Below the pieces are notes generated by a model. That model saw nothing but the letters and a program-made list of their open reading frames with translations, had not been told where the DNA came from and did not search any database. Made by a program: the position numbers and the translations under genes. Below, piece by piece: positions 37,336 through 47,625 of a stretch of DNA of 64,000 nucleotides. How positions within the stretch are numbered: the first letter of the stretch is position 1; every line of letters starts with the position of its first letter. Source of the stretch: JBEKTY01 sp049515555 (GTDB taxonomy: Bacteria > Planctomycetota > Planctomycetia > Pirellulales > Thermoguttaceae); assembly GCA_049515555.1 (NCBI GenBank), contig JBEKTY010000019.1, positions 6,541-70,540 of the forward strand, given 5' to 3'.

Positions 37336-38224
37336 TGATCGACCCTCGGACGAACTCGGCGCCTGCACCGCCGGCGGCCCGCACCACCTGGGCCATCGAG
37401 GCCGACGCGGTCAGCTTCGCCTATGCCGACGGGATCGAGGCCCTGAGCGACGTCACGTTCCGGGCGGCCCCCGGCGAGTTGGTGGCCGTTACCGGGCCCA
37501 ACGGCGCCGGCAAGACCACCTTGATGAAGATCCTGCTGCGGCTGCTCCGCCCCCGGAAGGGCCGGGTGCGGCTGGGCGGGACCGATATTGCCGGACTGCG
37601 GCCGGCCGAGCTCTATCGCCGCGTGGCCATGGTGCTGCAGAACCCGGCCGACCAACTGTTCGCGACCACCGTGGAGCAGGACGTGGCCTTCGGGCCGCGG
37701 AACTTGGGCCTGGCCGAGGCCGAGCTGGCCGACCGGGTGGCCGAGGCCCTGGCCGCCGTGGACGCCCTAGCGCTTCGCGATCGGCCCATCCAGCGGCTGA
37801 GCTACGGCGAGCAAAAACGGGTCTGCCTGGCCGGCGTTCTGGCCATGCGGCCCGACGTGCTCGTGATGGACGAGCCCACCGCCGGCCTGGATCCGGCCGG
37901 CGAGTCGGCCATGATCGAGTTGCTGCTGGAGCTGAACCGACGGCGGAAGACGACGCTCATCGTCTCGACACATTCGGTCGACCTGCTGCCGGTGGCGGCC
38001 CATCGCATTTGCGTGCTTTCCAAAGGCCGGATCGAGCGGGAAGGCACGCCGCGTGAGATCTTCGCCGATCCGGAGGCCCTTGCCCGGGCCGGCCTGCGGC
38101 TGCCGCTGGTGGCCCAAGTGTTTCATGGTCTTCGCGACCGGCAGGGGCTGCCGCTCGATGCCCTGCCGCTGGGGGTGGCCGAGGCCCGGCAGGCGATCAT
38201 CAAGCTGGGGATGAAGGATTCGCC

Positions 38225-38228
<4 letters not shown>
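37335..38228 (+). CDS. cbiO: Cobalt ECF transporter ATPase
   Basis: 297 aa. Walker A GPNGAGKTTLMK, Q-loop VLQNPADQLF, signature LSYGEQKR (variant of LSGGQ), Walker B VLVMDEPTAGLD and switch His in STHSVD. One copy only, so presumably a homodimer powers CbiMNQ. ATG 37335 shares a base with the cbiQ stop TAA. Followed by cbiD in overlap (GTGA). Confidence 0.95.
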
Positions 38229-39411
<1,183 letters not shown>

Positions 39412-39421
<10 letters not shown>

Positions 39422-40074
39422 AGCCCGCCGAGATTGCGATGAAACGCACCGAGATTGTGATTGTGGGCTGCGGGCCGGGCTCGCCCGAGTACCTGACTGC
39501 GGCCGCGCGGCAAGCGGCGAGCCGGGCCGGCGTGCTGGTGGGCAGTCCCCGGCTGCTGGCATTGTTTGCCGAGCACGGCGGCCGGAAGATCGCCCTTGGC
39601 CGCGGGACCGATGCGGCACTCGGCCAGATCGCCGCGGCCCGGCGGGCCGGTCAGAGTGTGGCCGTGCTGGTGAGCGGCGACCCGGGCCTGTTCAGCCTGG
39701 CCCGCCACGTGCTTGCGCAGTTCGGGCGGGAGCAGTGCGTGGTGGTGCCGGGCATCAGCTCGGTGCAGGTGGCGCTGGGGCGGCTGGGACTGGATTGGGC
39801 CGATGCCCGGCTGGTATCCGCGCACGGCCGGCCGCCCGATGTCGAGCCCGAACAGCTTGCCTCGGCCGACAAGGTGGCGATTCTGGCCGGCGGCCGGCGG
39901 GGGCGGGAGTGGTCGGCCCGGGCCGCCGCCGCGCTTCAGGCCAGCCACGTCGCCTATCTGTGCGAAAACCTGACGCTGAAGGACGAGCGGGTCCGGCCGG
40001 TCGCGCCCCACGAGATCCAGCAGGCCGCGTCGCTGTCGATCATCCTCTTGGTGCGGAGGTCGCTTGTGCCATGA
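39412..40074 (+). CDS. cbiE: Cobalt-precorrin-7 (C5)-methyltransferase
   Basis: 220 aa. SAM-binding tetrapyrrole methylase with IVIVGCGPGSPEYLT, VLVSGDPGLFSLARHVL and VVPGISSVQVALGRLGLDW. Length fits CbiE alone; no CbiT domain follows. ATG 39412 overlaps the end of cbiD; ATG 39439 is an alternative. The stop overlaps the cbiL ATG. Confidence 0.93.
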
Positions 40075-40805
40075 AGCTGGGAACGCTGTTCGGCCTGGGC
40101 GTGGGTCCGGGCGATCCGGAGTGGATTACGGTCAAGGCGGTCAGGATCATGGCCGGCTGCCGGCACGTGTGCGTGCCCAAGGCCCGGGAGTCGCACAGCA
40201 GCCTGGCCCTGGACATCGCCCGGCGATATCTGCACCCGCAGGCCACGGTCCACGAGCTGCCCTTCCCCATGAGCACCGACGAGTCGGTGCTGCTGGAAAG
40301 CTGGCAGCAGGCGGCCCGGCAGGTCGAGACGATCCTTTCCGGCGGCGAAGACTGCTGCTTCCTGACCTTGGGCGATCCGCTTCTGTACTCGACATATATA
40401 TATTTATTGCGGGCCCTGCGCGGGCTGTGCCCGGAAGCAGAGATTGTAACCGTGCCGGGGATCACGGCCTGGAGCGCGGCGGCGGCCGTGGCGCGGTTTC
40501 CCGTCGGGCAGGCCAAGCAGACGGTCACCATTGTGCCGGCCGCCGACGATCTCGGCCCGCTCAGTGCGGCACTGGACCGCGGCGGCACCGTTGTCCTGAT
40601 GAAGATCGGTACGCGGCTGGCCGCCGTGCTCGACTTGCTGGAGGCCAAGGGGCTGCTCGATCGAGGCGTCTTCGTTTCACACGCCGGGTTGCCGCAGCAA
40701 TATGTCCAGAGCGATCTCCGTCGGCTCCGTGGGCTGCCGCAGGAGGCCGGCTACCTCTCGCTGCTGCTGGTGCAGGGAAGGGGATTTAGGGATTTAGGGA
40801 TTTAG
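40071..40805 (+). CDS. cbiL: Cobalt-precorrin-2 C20-methyltransferase
   Basis: 244 aa. LFGLGVGPGDPEWITVKAV, CFLTLGDPLLYSTYIYLL and TVPGITAWSAAAAVARFP identify CbiL/CobI. ATG 40071 overlaps the cbiE stop (ATGA). The last residues (GFRDLGI) and the stop codon come from a GGGATTTAGGG array, so the native C-terminus ended near LLLVQG. Confidence 0.94.
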   Translation: MKLGTLFGLGVGPGDPEWITVKAVRIMAGCRHVCVPKARESHSSLALDIARRYLHPQATVHELPFPMSTDESVLLESWQQAARQVETILSGGEDCCFLTLGDPLLYSTYIYLLRALRGLCPEAEIVTVPGITAWSAAAAVARFPVGQAKQTVTIVPAADDLGPLSAALDRGGTVVLMKIGTRLAAVLDLLEAKGLLDRGVFVSHAGLPQQYVQSDLRRLRGLPQEAGYLSLLLVQGRGFRDLGI

Positions 40806-40826
40806 GGATTTGGGGATTGGGGAGAT
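40785..40826. repeat. GGGATTTAGGG array after cbiL
   Basis: Encodes the CbiL tail, supplies its stop and fills the gap to cbiF. Confidence 0.85.
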
Positions 40827-40838
40827 CGGAGAGGACTC

Positions 40839-41600
40839 GTGAAGGTCTATTTCGTTGGAGCGGGGCCGGGCGATCCGGAGTTGCTGACCGTGAAGGCCCG
40901 CCGGCTGCTCGCGAGCGCGGGGTTGTGCATTTACGCCGGGTCGCTGGTCAATCCGGCGGTGGTCGATCTGCTGCCGCCCGGGGCCGAGCGCTACGATTCG
41001 GCCGCCATGAGCCTGGAGGAGATCATCGAGGTGTGTCGGGAGGCCAGCCGGCGGGGGATCGACGTGGTCCGGCTTCAGACGGGCGAGCCGGCCCTGTACG
41101 GGGCCATCGGCGAGCAGATGGACGCCCTGGACCGCGTGGGGATCGACTACGAGCTGGTGCCGGGAATCAGCGCCTTTCAGGCGGCGGCGGCCGCGCTGCG
41201 GGTGGAACTTACCGCGCCGGAGGTGGCCCAGACGGTGATCCTCACCCGCACGCCCGGCCGCACGCCCATGCCCAGCTCCGAGCGGCTCGAGGTATTGGCC
41301 CAATCGCGGGCGACCCTCTGCATCTTCCTTTCCACCGAGCGCGTGGCCGAGCTGGCCGCAATGTTGGCCGGGCATTATGGGCCGGACTGCCCGGCGGCCG
41401 TGGTCTATCATGCCTCCTGGCCGGATGAGAAAATCATTCGCGCGGCGCTAGCCGACGTGGGCGATAAGGTGGGGCGCGAGGGCTTGACCCGCTCGGCCGT
41501 GCTGCTGGTGGGCCGCGCACTGACCCGGCCGCTGCCGCACGTCTCGCGGCTTTACGATCGGGGGTTTTCGCACGGTCATCGCCGGGGGTCGCCGCCGTGA
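40839..41600 (+). CDS. cbiF: Cobalt-precorrin-4 C11-methyltransferase
   Basis: 253 aa. VYFVGAGPGDPELLTVKA, YAGSLVNP, LQTGEPALYGAIGEQMD and LVPGISAFQAAAAAL are CbiF/CobM signatures. Start GTG 40839. The stop overlaps the cbiG ATG. The last 25 residues are not conserved. Confidence 0.94.
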   Translation: MKVYFVGAGPGDPELLTVKARRLLASAGLCIYAGSLVNPAVVDLLPPGAERYDSAAMSLEEIIEVCREASRRGIDVVRLQTGEPALYGAIGEQMDALDRVGIDYELVPGISAFQAAAAALRVELTAPEVAQTVILTRTPGRTPMPSSERLEVLAQSRATLCIFLSTERVAELAAMLAGHYGPDCPAAVVYHASWPDEKIIRAALADVGDKVGREGLTRSAVLLVGRALTRPLPHVSRLYDRGFSHGHRRGSPP

Positions 41601-42496
41601 AGATCGCGATTATCAGCCTGAGCGCTGCGGGTGGGCGAATCGCGGCCCGACTGGCGGAGGACTGGCCCGGCTGCGATGTGTTCCTGCACTCGGCGGTGGG
41701 CGAAGCCGACAAGCGGCAGAGTGCCGCAGAGGCCCCTTGCCCGCCGTTTGCAGCTTCGCATCCGCCGCCGCGGCGGTTCGCGCGGATCGTCGATCTCACG
41801 CGGGAGATTTTCGCCGCCTACGACGCCCTGCTCTACGTGGCCCCGACCGGAGTGGTCGTGCGGGCGATCGCACCACTGGTGGCTCACAAAACGGTCGATC
41901 CGGCTGTGGTGGTCATCGACGTTGGCGGCCGCTGGGCCATTAGCCTGCTGGGCGGGCACGAGCGGGGCGGAAACGCACTGGCCCTGGCCGCGGCCAACTG
42001 CCTGGGGGCCGAGCCCATCATATCGACCGCCACGGAAGCGGCCAAGGACCTGATCGTGGGCCTGGGCTGCCGGCGGGGGACCTCGGCCGACGCCATCACC
42101 GCGGCCATCCGCGAGGCATTGACCCTGGCCGGCTGCGACCTGGCCCGGGTGCGGCTGTTGGCCACGGCCGCCGTCAAGGCCGACGAGCCGGGGCTGCTGG
42201 AAGCGGCTCGGCGGCTGGACGTGCCCCTGCGCATAATAGACTGCGACGAGATCCGCGCGACGATCTACGCCTTTGAACCATCCCGGCCCGCCCAAGACCA
42301 CGTGGACCTGCCCGCCGTTGCGGAGCCCGCAGCCCTGCTGGCAGGAAGGAGGACGCAATTACTACTCCCCAAGCAGGCGCGGCACGGCGTGACGGTGGCC
42401 ATCGCCCGGGAAAACTGTACGTGGTTGGCATCGGACCCGGCCGGCGCGAGCACTGCACCTACCGGGCCGTCGAGGCCCTCGCCGAAAGCCGAGTGA
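41597..42496 (+). CDS. cbiG: Cobalt-precorrin-5A hydrolase
   Basis: 299 aa. Opens the delta-lactone and releases acetaldehyde. N-terminal and central CbiG blocks: AAYDALLYVAPTGVVVRAIAPL, DPAVVVIDVGGRWAISLLGGHERGGN. A CobE-like C-terminal domain follows (LATAAVKADEPGLLEAA, DLPAVAEPAAL). The last ~25 residues lie in the region that also encodes the CbiH start in another frame and are not CbiG-like. Confidence 0.92.
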   Translation: MKIAIISLSAAGGRIAARLAEDWPGCDVFLHSAVGEADKRQSAAEAPCPPFAASHPPPRRFARIVDLTREIFAAYDALLYVAPTGVVVRAIAPLVAHKTVDPAVVVIDVGGRWAISLLGGHERGGNALALAAANCLGAEPIISTATEAAKDLIVGLGCRRGTSADAITAAIREALTLAGCDLARVRLLATAAVKADEPGLLEAARRLDVPLRIIDCDEIRATIYAFEPSRPAQDHVDLPAVAEPAALLAGRRTQLLLPKQARHGVTVAIARENCTWLASDPAGASTAPTGPSRPSPKAE

Positions 42497-43137
42497 TTGT
42501 AGGCTACGGCCCGTACCTGGAGCGAATCGCCGACCTCGTGGCCGGCCGAGAGACCATTTCCTCGGGTATGACGCAGGAGACTGAGCGCTGCCGGAAGGCC
42601 CTCCGCCTGGCCGCGGCGGGCGAGGTGGTGGCCCTGGTCTCCTCGGGCGATCCGGGCATCTACGGCATGGCCGGGCTGGCCCTGGAGCTGGCCGAGGCCG
42701 ATAAGTTGTGCGTGCCGATCGAGATCATCCCGGGCGTGACGGCCGCCAGCGCCGCGGCCGCCGCACTGGGGGCGCCCTTGATGCTCGACTTCGCCGTTAT
42801 CAGCCTGAGCGACCTGCTGGTGCCCTGGCCGACGATCCGCCGCCGCTTGGAGGCCGTGGCCGCGGCCGATCTGGTGGCCGTGCTCTACAACCCGCGGAGT
42901 CGCCGCCGGGTGCGGCACCTGGACGAGGCGGCCCGAATATTCTTGGCCAGCCGGCCCGGCCAGACGCCCGTCGGCATCGTCACCGCGGCCGGCCAGGCCG
43001 ACCAATCGCACGTCGTAACCGATCTGGAGCACCTGGCCGAGGGGCAAGTAGGCATGCGGAGCGTGGTCATCATCGGCAACAGCGGCACGCGGCGGACCGA
43101 TCACTGGCTGGTAACGGCGCGAGGCTACCGGCTATGA
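42421..43137 (+). CDS. cbiH: Cobalt-precorrin-3 C17-methyltransferase (ring contraction)
   Basis: 238 aa from GTG 42421 (VVGIGPGRREHCTYRAV). VALVSSGDPGIYGMAGLALEL and IIPGVTAASAAAAALGAPLM are CbiH/CobJ blocks. The codons just upstream (GKLY) also fit the family, so the true start is probably further back, inside cbiG: AAGGAGG at 42346-42352 stands 5 bp before an in-frame ATT (42358). No ATG, GTG or TTG exists between. The stop overlaps the cbiJ ATG. Confidence 0.92.
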   Translation: MVGIGPGRREHCTYRAVEALAESRVIVGYGPYLERIADLVAGRETISSGMTQETERCRKALRLAAAGEVVALVSSGDPGIYGMAGLALELAEADKLCVPIEIIPGVTAASAAAAALGAPLMLDFAVISLSDLLVPWPTIRRRLEAVAAADLVAVLYNPRSRRRVRHLDEAARIFLASRPGQTPVGIVTAAGQADQSHVVTDLEHLAEGQVGMRSVVIIGNSGTRRTDHWLVTARGYRL

Positions 43138-43910
43138 TCCTGCTCTTGGGCGGCACGAGCGACGCGGCCCCGATTGCCGAGCAGTTGGCCCGTAGCGGAC
43201 TTCGGGTGCTGGTCTCGCAGGCGACCGAAGTGCCGCTGGCCGCCAGCGGTCACGCGCAGGTCGAGTGCCGGCAGGGGCCGCTGGACGATTCCGGTCTGGC
43301 CGAGCTGATCCGCTCACGGGGCATCCGGACGATCGTCGATGCCACGCACCCTTACGCCGCCGTCATCCGCCGGCGGGCCCAGCGTGTGGCCGGGGCCATC
43401 GGCGTCCCCTACCTGAGCTTCCTCCGCTTGCCGGCCCTGCGGCCCGACGAGCCGGGCGCGGAGTTCGCTCCCGATCATGCGGCGGCGGCGGCGATGGCCT
43501 TCGGCTACGGCCGGCCCGTGCTGTTGACCAGCGGCACAAACCACCTGGCGCCCTACGCGGCCCAGGCCCGCCGCACCGGAATTCGGCTGGTGGCCCGCGT
43601 GCTGCCGGGCCCCCGATCGCTTGCCGCCTGCCGGGCCGTGGGCCTGCCGGACGACTGCATTCTGACCGGCCGGGGACCGTTCTCGATCGAAGACAATCGC
43701 AGTCACATCCGCCGCCACGCGATCGGCGCGATGGTGACCAAGGACAGCGGCCGGGCCGGCGGCACGCCCGAAAAGCTCGCCGCCGCCCGCCTGGAGCAAT
43801 GCCGGCTGATCGTGCTCAGCCGGCCGCCGCACGGGCCCGGCGATTTCAGCGAGATCGCCCCGCTGGTGGCAGCCGTGTTGCGAGTGTCGGAAGTGGGTGG
43901 CACGCCCTGA
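43134..43910 (+). CDS. cbiJ: Cobalt-precorrin-6A reductase
   Basis: 258 aa. ILLLGGTSDAAPIAEQLA, TIVDATHPYAAVIRRRAQRVA, LLTSGTNHLAPY and TGRGPFSIEDN are CbiJ/CobK blocks. ATG 43134 overlaps the cbiH stop. The end (RVSEVGGTP then TGA) lies in a small palindrome, CACGCCCT/AGGGCGTG at 43901-43925, which seems to have inserted into the original 3' end. Last cobalamin gene. Confidence 0.93.
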   Translation: MILLLGGTSDAAPIAEQLARSGLRVLVSQATEVPLAASGHAQVECRQGPLDDSGLAELIRSRGIRTIVDATHPYAAVIRRRAQRVAGAIGVPYLSFLRLPALRPDEPGAEFAPDHAAAAAMAFGYGRPVLLTSGTNHLAPYAAQARRTGIRLVARVLPGPRSLAACRAVGLPDDCILTGRGPFSIEDNRSHIRRHAIGAMVTKDSGRAGGTPEKLAAARLEQCRLIVLSRPPHGPGDFSEIAPLVAAVLRVSEVGGTP

Positions 43911-44120
43911 GGCACGAAGGGCGTGGGGCCGGCAGGGCACTCATTTACGCCTCTTCCATACCTGTTCGTTCGAATATCAGTGACCCCTTTTCCGGTCGAA
44001 ACAGATTATGTCGAAGCCTACCCCACCGCGCCACCTCTCGACTCTACCCTTTTCATGGCCCCTTTTCATGGCCAGTGATCCCCTTTTCATGGCCGATGGC
44101 CCTTTCGATCTTGGGTCTCG
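43911..44120. repeat. Spacer with CCCCTTTTCATGGCC triplicate
   Basis: Three copies of CCCTTTTCATGGCC at 44047-44094. No gene seen. AT content rises here compared with the operon. Confidence 0.7.
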
Positions 44121-44771
44121 CTAGTCGATATTGCCCCATCTCTTTTCGTCAAAGTTGTAAAATCTTCGGTAGAATCCGTACCTGGACCACATTAGGCTGC
44201 AATGGCCGTCCGAGTTAAAATACCAGAACTTCTCAAGCAGGCAGTATTTGGCGGGAGGCACGGACGGGAGATATTTGGGGACTAGCTCGTCGAGCTTTCT
44301 GGGGTATCGACCGTTGGCATTATTGAATTCATCACACGCCTTGATAACTCGTTCGGCGTTTGCGTCTGACAGCTTCCACTGCAAGCGGCCATTGCCCATG
44401 GCAATTCCAAACGTCAGGAAGGGCATCGAAATCCTAAGAAGGGCAATTCTCCATCCTGGACGCCAAACAACGTTCTTGACGAAACTCACCAGGAACCAGA
44501 ACGGGCAAATTAGAATGGAGAGAATATAACACCCTTCGCAGCCAACATCCCAGAACAACACCCCCGCCGCAAGCCACAAGCTCCCCCTAATCCCAGGCCC
44601 AGAACGCTCGTTCGCTTTCCGTCTTCGCCATCCTATTACAACGATCGCAATCAATGATATGACGAATATGCACGACAAGAGCGTCCAAAACTGTGGCGGG
44701 AGAAACATCGTCCCGAGACCCATTATGATGGTCCATGAGATCACGATGGCGACGGCTATTTCGAGTGTCAC
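44121..44771 (-). CDS. Hypothetical membrane protein with pseudopilin-like tail
   Basis: 216 aa, not recognised as a whole. About four membrane segments lie at residues 1-25, 28-48, 65-95 and 105-125. The C-terminal 70 residues (ACDEFNNANGRYPRKLDELV, KYLPSVPPAKY) resemble the C-terminal part of type II secretion pseudopilins. Codon use is clearly less GC-biased than in the cobalamin genes (many A/T third positions), a sign of possible transfer. Start ATG 44771. Confidence 0.6.
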   Translation of the reverse strand: MTLEIAVAIVISWTIIMGLGTMFLPPQFWTLLSCIFVISLIAIVVIGWRRRKANERSGPGIRGSLWLAAGVLFWDVGCEGCYILSILICPFWFLVSFVKNVVWRPGWRIALLRISMPFLTFGIAMGNGRLQWKLSDANAERVIKACDEFNNANGRYPRKLDELVPKYLPSVPPAKYCLLEKFWYFNSDGHCSLMWSRYGFYRRFYNFDEKRWGNID

Positions 44772-45241
44772 GTTACTTTCCCCTGCGCAGCGAGCCGCTT
44801 GGCATCTGCCTCCTCACCGATAGGCGGCAGTATGGGATTTTACCACAATAGGACGATATAGCAGGCTAGTGTCAATTAATGGGGCGGATACAGGGGCGGA
44901 TAAAGGGGGCGGATAAAGACATACAAACGGGGTCGGGAGTCTTTTACCCGTTTAAGACTCTGGATCCCTGCAGGTCTGACTCCAGCGTTGATTATACCAC
45001 CGCCGGGCAGCTCCGGGGATAGCATACGTAACTCATGCGATCCTTCACGATTCTGTATGCTGTCCCCGAGCTCCCGCATTCACAGCCGCGTCCCATGTCC
45101 GACGCTTGCGTCGGCGTGCGGGGTGGGTAGAATCCGGGCATCCCGGAGCCGCACCGAAAACGCCGCAAGTGGCGGTGTTCCGGGCGACGCACAGTGGCCG
45201 GCAGCGTCCCCAGACGGTACGATACAGGAAAGGAGGTAGCC
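44772..45241. other. Gene-free spacer with 29-bp direct repeat
   Basis: 470 bp. 44880-44925 has GGGGCGGATA-type units. 44977-45005 (TGACTCCAGCGTTGATTATA plus nine bases) recurs at 45853-45881 with one mismatch, bracketing the toxin-antitoxin genes. Confidence 0.7.
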
Positions 45242-45493
45242 ATGATCGAACTGACCGAAGAGCAAGTGCAATCGCTCCAGAACTCCGAAGCCACTCCGCC
45301 GCGACTGGTCAATCCCCGCACAAAAGAGACGTTTGTCCTGCTCCGCGTTGACGAATATGCCCGCCTGAAGGACGACGAGTACGACGACAGTCCGTGGACG
45401 AGCGAGGAGCGTCATGCCCTGGCCTGGGAGGCGGGCAAGCACGCGGGGTGGGAGGACATGGACGAGTACGACGACGAGCCGGAAAAGCCATGA
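45242..45493 (+). CDS. Small acidic protein, probable antitoxin
   Basis: 83 aa. Start ATG 45242 after GGAAAGGAGG. Very acidic C-terminus (EDMDEYDDEPEK). Contains LRVDEYARLKDDEYDD, common in planctomycete antitoxin-like genes found before MazF-type toxins. The stop overlaps the toxin ATG (ATGA), the normal layout for a type II pair. No DNA-binding motif stands out. Confidence 0.75.
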   Translation: MIELTEEQVQSLQNSEATPPRLVNPRTKETFVLLRVDEYARLKDDEYDDSPWTSEERHALAWEAGKHAGWEDMDEYDDEPEKP

Positions 45494-45840
45494 ACCGTGG
45501 CGACGTAATCTTGGTCCGGTTTCCCCACCCAACTGGGCTGCGCGGGAAAAAGCGGCCCGCCGTGGTCGTGCAATCCGACGCTTACGCCGGGGCGGTAAGC
45601 ACGCTTGTCGTTGCCGAGGTCACAAAGAATCTGGCGATGGCGGCGGATCCTGCCTGTCTGTTCATCGACGTGAACACGCCCGATGGCAAGACGACGGGCC
45701 TGATCCGCGACTCTGTCGCGTCATGTCTGTTGCTGGCAACCGTAGACGCCGGCAGCGTCGCGCGGGTGTTGGGATCGCTGTCGGCGGCCATGAAACTAAA
45801 GCTGGGCAACTGCCTGAAAACGGCGCTGGACGTGCCGTGA
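45490..45840 (+). CDS. mazF: MazF/PemK-family toxin
   Basis: 116 aa. N-terminal RGDVILVRFPHP and KKRPAVVVQSD are the SH3-like core of MazF/PemK endoribonucleases, followed by a Thr/Ser-containing VVAEVTKN region and the later GLIRDSVASCLLLATVD. Family members cut mRNA at short sequences. Paired with the upstream antitoxin. Located in a probable insertion. Confidence 0.87.
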   Translation: MNRGDVILVRFPHPTGLRGKKRPAVVVQSDAYAGAVSTLVVAEVTKNLAMAADPACLFIDVNTPDGKTTGLIRDSVASCLLLATVDAGSVARVLGSLSAAMKLKLGNCLKTALDVP

Positions 45841-45852
45841 TATATGGATATA

Positions 45853-45971
45853 TGACTCCAGCCTTGATTATACCACCGCCGCCCGCCGCACCCCGGCGGC
45901 GCCTTCGCCGAAATAGAGCCGCTCCTGGCCGCCGTCTTGCGGGTGTTGGAAGGCGGGGCCGGCAGGCCGTG
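45853..45971 (+). pseudogene. Degenerate second copy of the cbiJ 3' end
   Basis: Read as RRPPHPGGAFAEIEPLLAAV then LRVLEGGAGRP and TGA, this matches the cbiJ C-terminus SRPPHGPGDFSEIAPLVAAV plus LRVSE. Similarity is clear but diverged. The 5' part overlaps the 29-bp direct repeat. It lies 2 kb downstream of the intact cbiJ, after the toxin gene. Confidence 0.75.
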
Positions 45972-45988
45972 AGCCAATGCGGCAATAG

Positions 45989-46109
45989 CTCCCCTCGCCC
46001 TTTGGGAGAGGGGCAGGGGGTGAGGACATTGTGGGCCGCAATCGACAACAGTGGCCGCGGTCTCGCTGCCTGCCCTCACCCTAGCCCTCTCCCGGAGGGA
46101 GACGGGACC
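45989..46109. repeat. Composite CTCCCCTCGCCC...GACGGGACC repeat, copy 2
   Basis: Partner of 15888-16007, same order and orientation, including the central GTGGGCCGCAATCG. Confidence 0.88.
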
Positions 46110-46120
46110 GGGCGTCCGTA

Positions 46121-47416
46121 CTAGTCGACCAGCTCGCCCACCAGCAGCAATGCGCCGGGGTAGAAGGCCGAGTCGTTAAATCGCTTCGGATCGTCCATCT
46201 TCGCCTTGAGCTGGGCAAGGATCTTAGCCTTGTCGGGCTGGTCCTTGTGGATCTCGATCTTGACCGTGTGCACCGTGTCCGGCAGGTCGGTGCCGATCAT
46301 GAGCGTCGCCAGGCGGTGGTAAAGGCAATACGCGTCGAAACGCGGATGGACCACGGCCGGCTGGCCGTCCAGCGTGACGGAGACCTGCCCGCAGTCGGGG
46401 CCGATCACGTCGTAGACCGCTGCGCGAGTGCCCTTGAACTTGAAGGTGATGGTTTCGCCGGCCTTGTTGGCCCGGTGAATTGTGCGCAGGCGCTCGGCAT
46501 ACCCTCGGGCGAGCCCGTCGGAGGCCGGATCGAGCAGTTTGAACCCGGCCGATAGATGGGCCTTATCGATGGGGATCAACTGCGCCCGCTCGTAGTTGCT
46601 CGCGACCAGCGGGGCCGGCAGCGTGTGCGGGCCGGGCGTCGTCCCGGCCGCGCGGATCGACGGCAGCGAGCGGACGATGGCCTGCAAGTACAGCTCGTGG
46701 CCGGTTTCGGCATAGGGGTGAACATTATCCGGCGAGAAGACGATCTTGTCGCCGGCGGCCCGCTTCGCGTCGTCCGTCTTCGGCAGCGGGCCCTGGAAGA
46801 TCAGCTTGCCCTCACGGGCCAGCCGGGCGACCTCCAGGCCCATGTGAATGCTGGGGATGCCATAGTTCGCGGCCACTTTCTCCATGGCGCTGGCGGCCCG
46901 GGGAAACTTGCCTTCCTGGAGCGTGGGGGCCATGCCCGCCACGAGCGTGTAGACGAAGCACAGATCGCAGTCGGGCAGGGCCTTCCAGGTCTGGCGGACG
47001 ATCCCCTCCATGCAGTTGTAGATCTGCCGCGGCGGGGCGCCGCTGTCGTTGACCGCAAACTCGACGAAGAGCAGGTCGGGTTTGTGGTCCAGAACGTCCT
47101 GCTTGAGGCGGAAGACGCCCAGGTCCGAGCCCGTGCCGCCGATGGCCGCGTTGATCTGGCTGAGCTTCGCCGCGGGGAAACTCTTCTGGAAGCAGGCCAG
47201 CGTCTTGGGACGCCAGCCTTCCTGCGCGGTGATCGAGCCGCCGAGGTACGCGATGCGGACCGCGCGCCCCGCCTCCAGCTTGGCGTAGAAGTTGGGCAGC
47301 CCGGTCCGGGCCGTGCACTCGACGGCCGGCGCCAGCGGGATGTCGTCCGGCGCTGCGGCCGGGGCGAAGGTCGGAAGGACACAGATAGCCAGTGCAGTCA
47401 GGAAGCGGAGTCGCAT
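46121..47416 (-). CDS. Exported SGNH-hydrolase family protein
   Basis: 431 aa. Signal peptide MRLRFLTALAICVLPTFAPA. Residues about 50-230 are an SGNH hydrolase: YLGGSITAQEGW (block I, Ser), GGTGSDLG (block II Gly), VEFAVNDSG (block III Asn) and DNVHPYAETGHE (block V Asp/His). A C-terminal beta-rich domain of about 150 residues (YDVIGPDCGQVSVTLDGQPA) may bind carbohydrate. Such proteins usually remove acetyl groups from polysaccharides; substrate unknown. Confidence 0.87.
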   Translation of the reverse strand: MRLRFLTALAICVLPTFAPAAAPDDIPLAPAVECTARTGLPNFYAKLEAGRAVRIAYLGGSITAQEGWRPKTLACFQKSFPAAKLSQINAAIGGTGSDLGVFRLKQDVLDHKPDLLFVEFAVNDSGAPPRQIYNCMEGIVRQTWKALPDCDLCFVYTLVAGMAPTLQEGKFPRAASAMEKVAANYGIPSIHMGLEVARLAREGKLIFQGPLPKTDDAKRAAGDKIVFSPDNVHPYAETGHELYLQAIVRSLPSIRAAGTTPGPHTLPAPLVASNYERAQLIPIDKAHLSAGFKLLDPASDGLARGYAERLRTIHRANKAGETITFKFKGTRAAVYDVIGPDCGQVSVTLDGQPAVVHPRFDAYCLYHRLATLMIGTDLPDTVHTVKIEIHKDQPDKAKILAQLKAKMDDPKRFNDSAFYPGALLLVGELVD

Positions 47417-47467
47417 GGGGGGATCCTTATTGGGGTTGAGACTGGACCGTTGCAGAATACCGACGTG

Positions 47468-47625
47468 CGGTCTTGGGTCTTAGGTCTTCGGTCTTAGCTC
47501 TTGGGACGCGCGAGCTTGTCGTAAATCAACGATCCATAATCCAAGCCCCAAGCCCCAAGCCCCAAGACCTAAGACCAAAAACCCAAGACCCAAGGCCGAA
47601 GACCTAAGGCCCAAGCCCCAAGCCT
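47468..47625. repeat. GGTCTTAGG arrays in inverted arrangement
   Basis: 47468-47505 carries GTCTTAGGTCTTCGGTCTTAG units; 47530-47625 carries the inverse CCCAAGCCCCAAGACCTAAGACC units. The second array overlaps the 3' end of the SIS gene (tail GLGLGP). Confidence 0.85.

Noticed and set aside
42400..42425. Programmed -1 frameshift site joining cbiG and cbiH
   Set aside because: The GGGAAAAC stretch does not form a proper X-XXY-YYZ heptamer in the cbiG frame, and a strong ribosome site for separate cbiH start is present.
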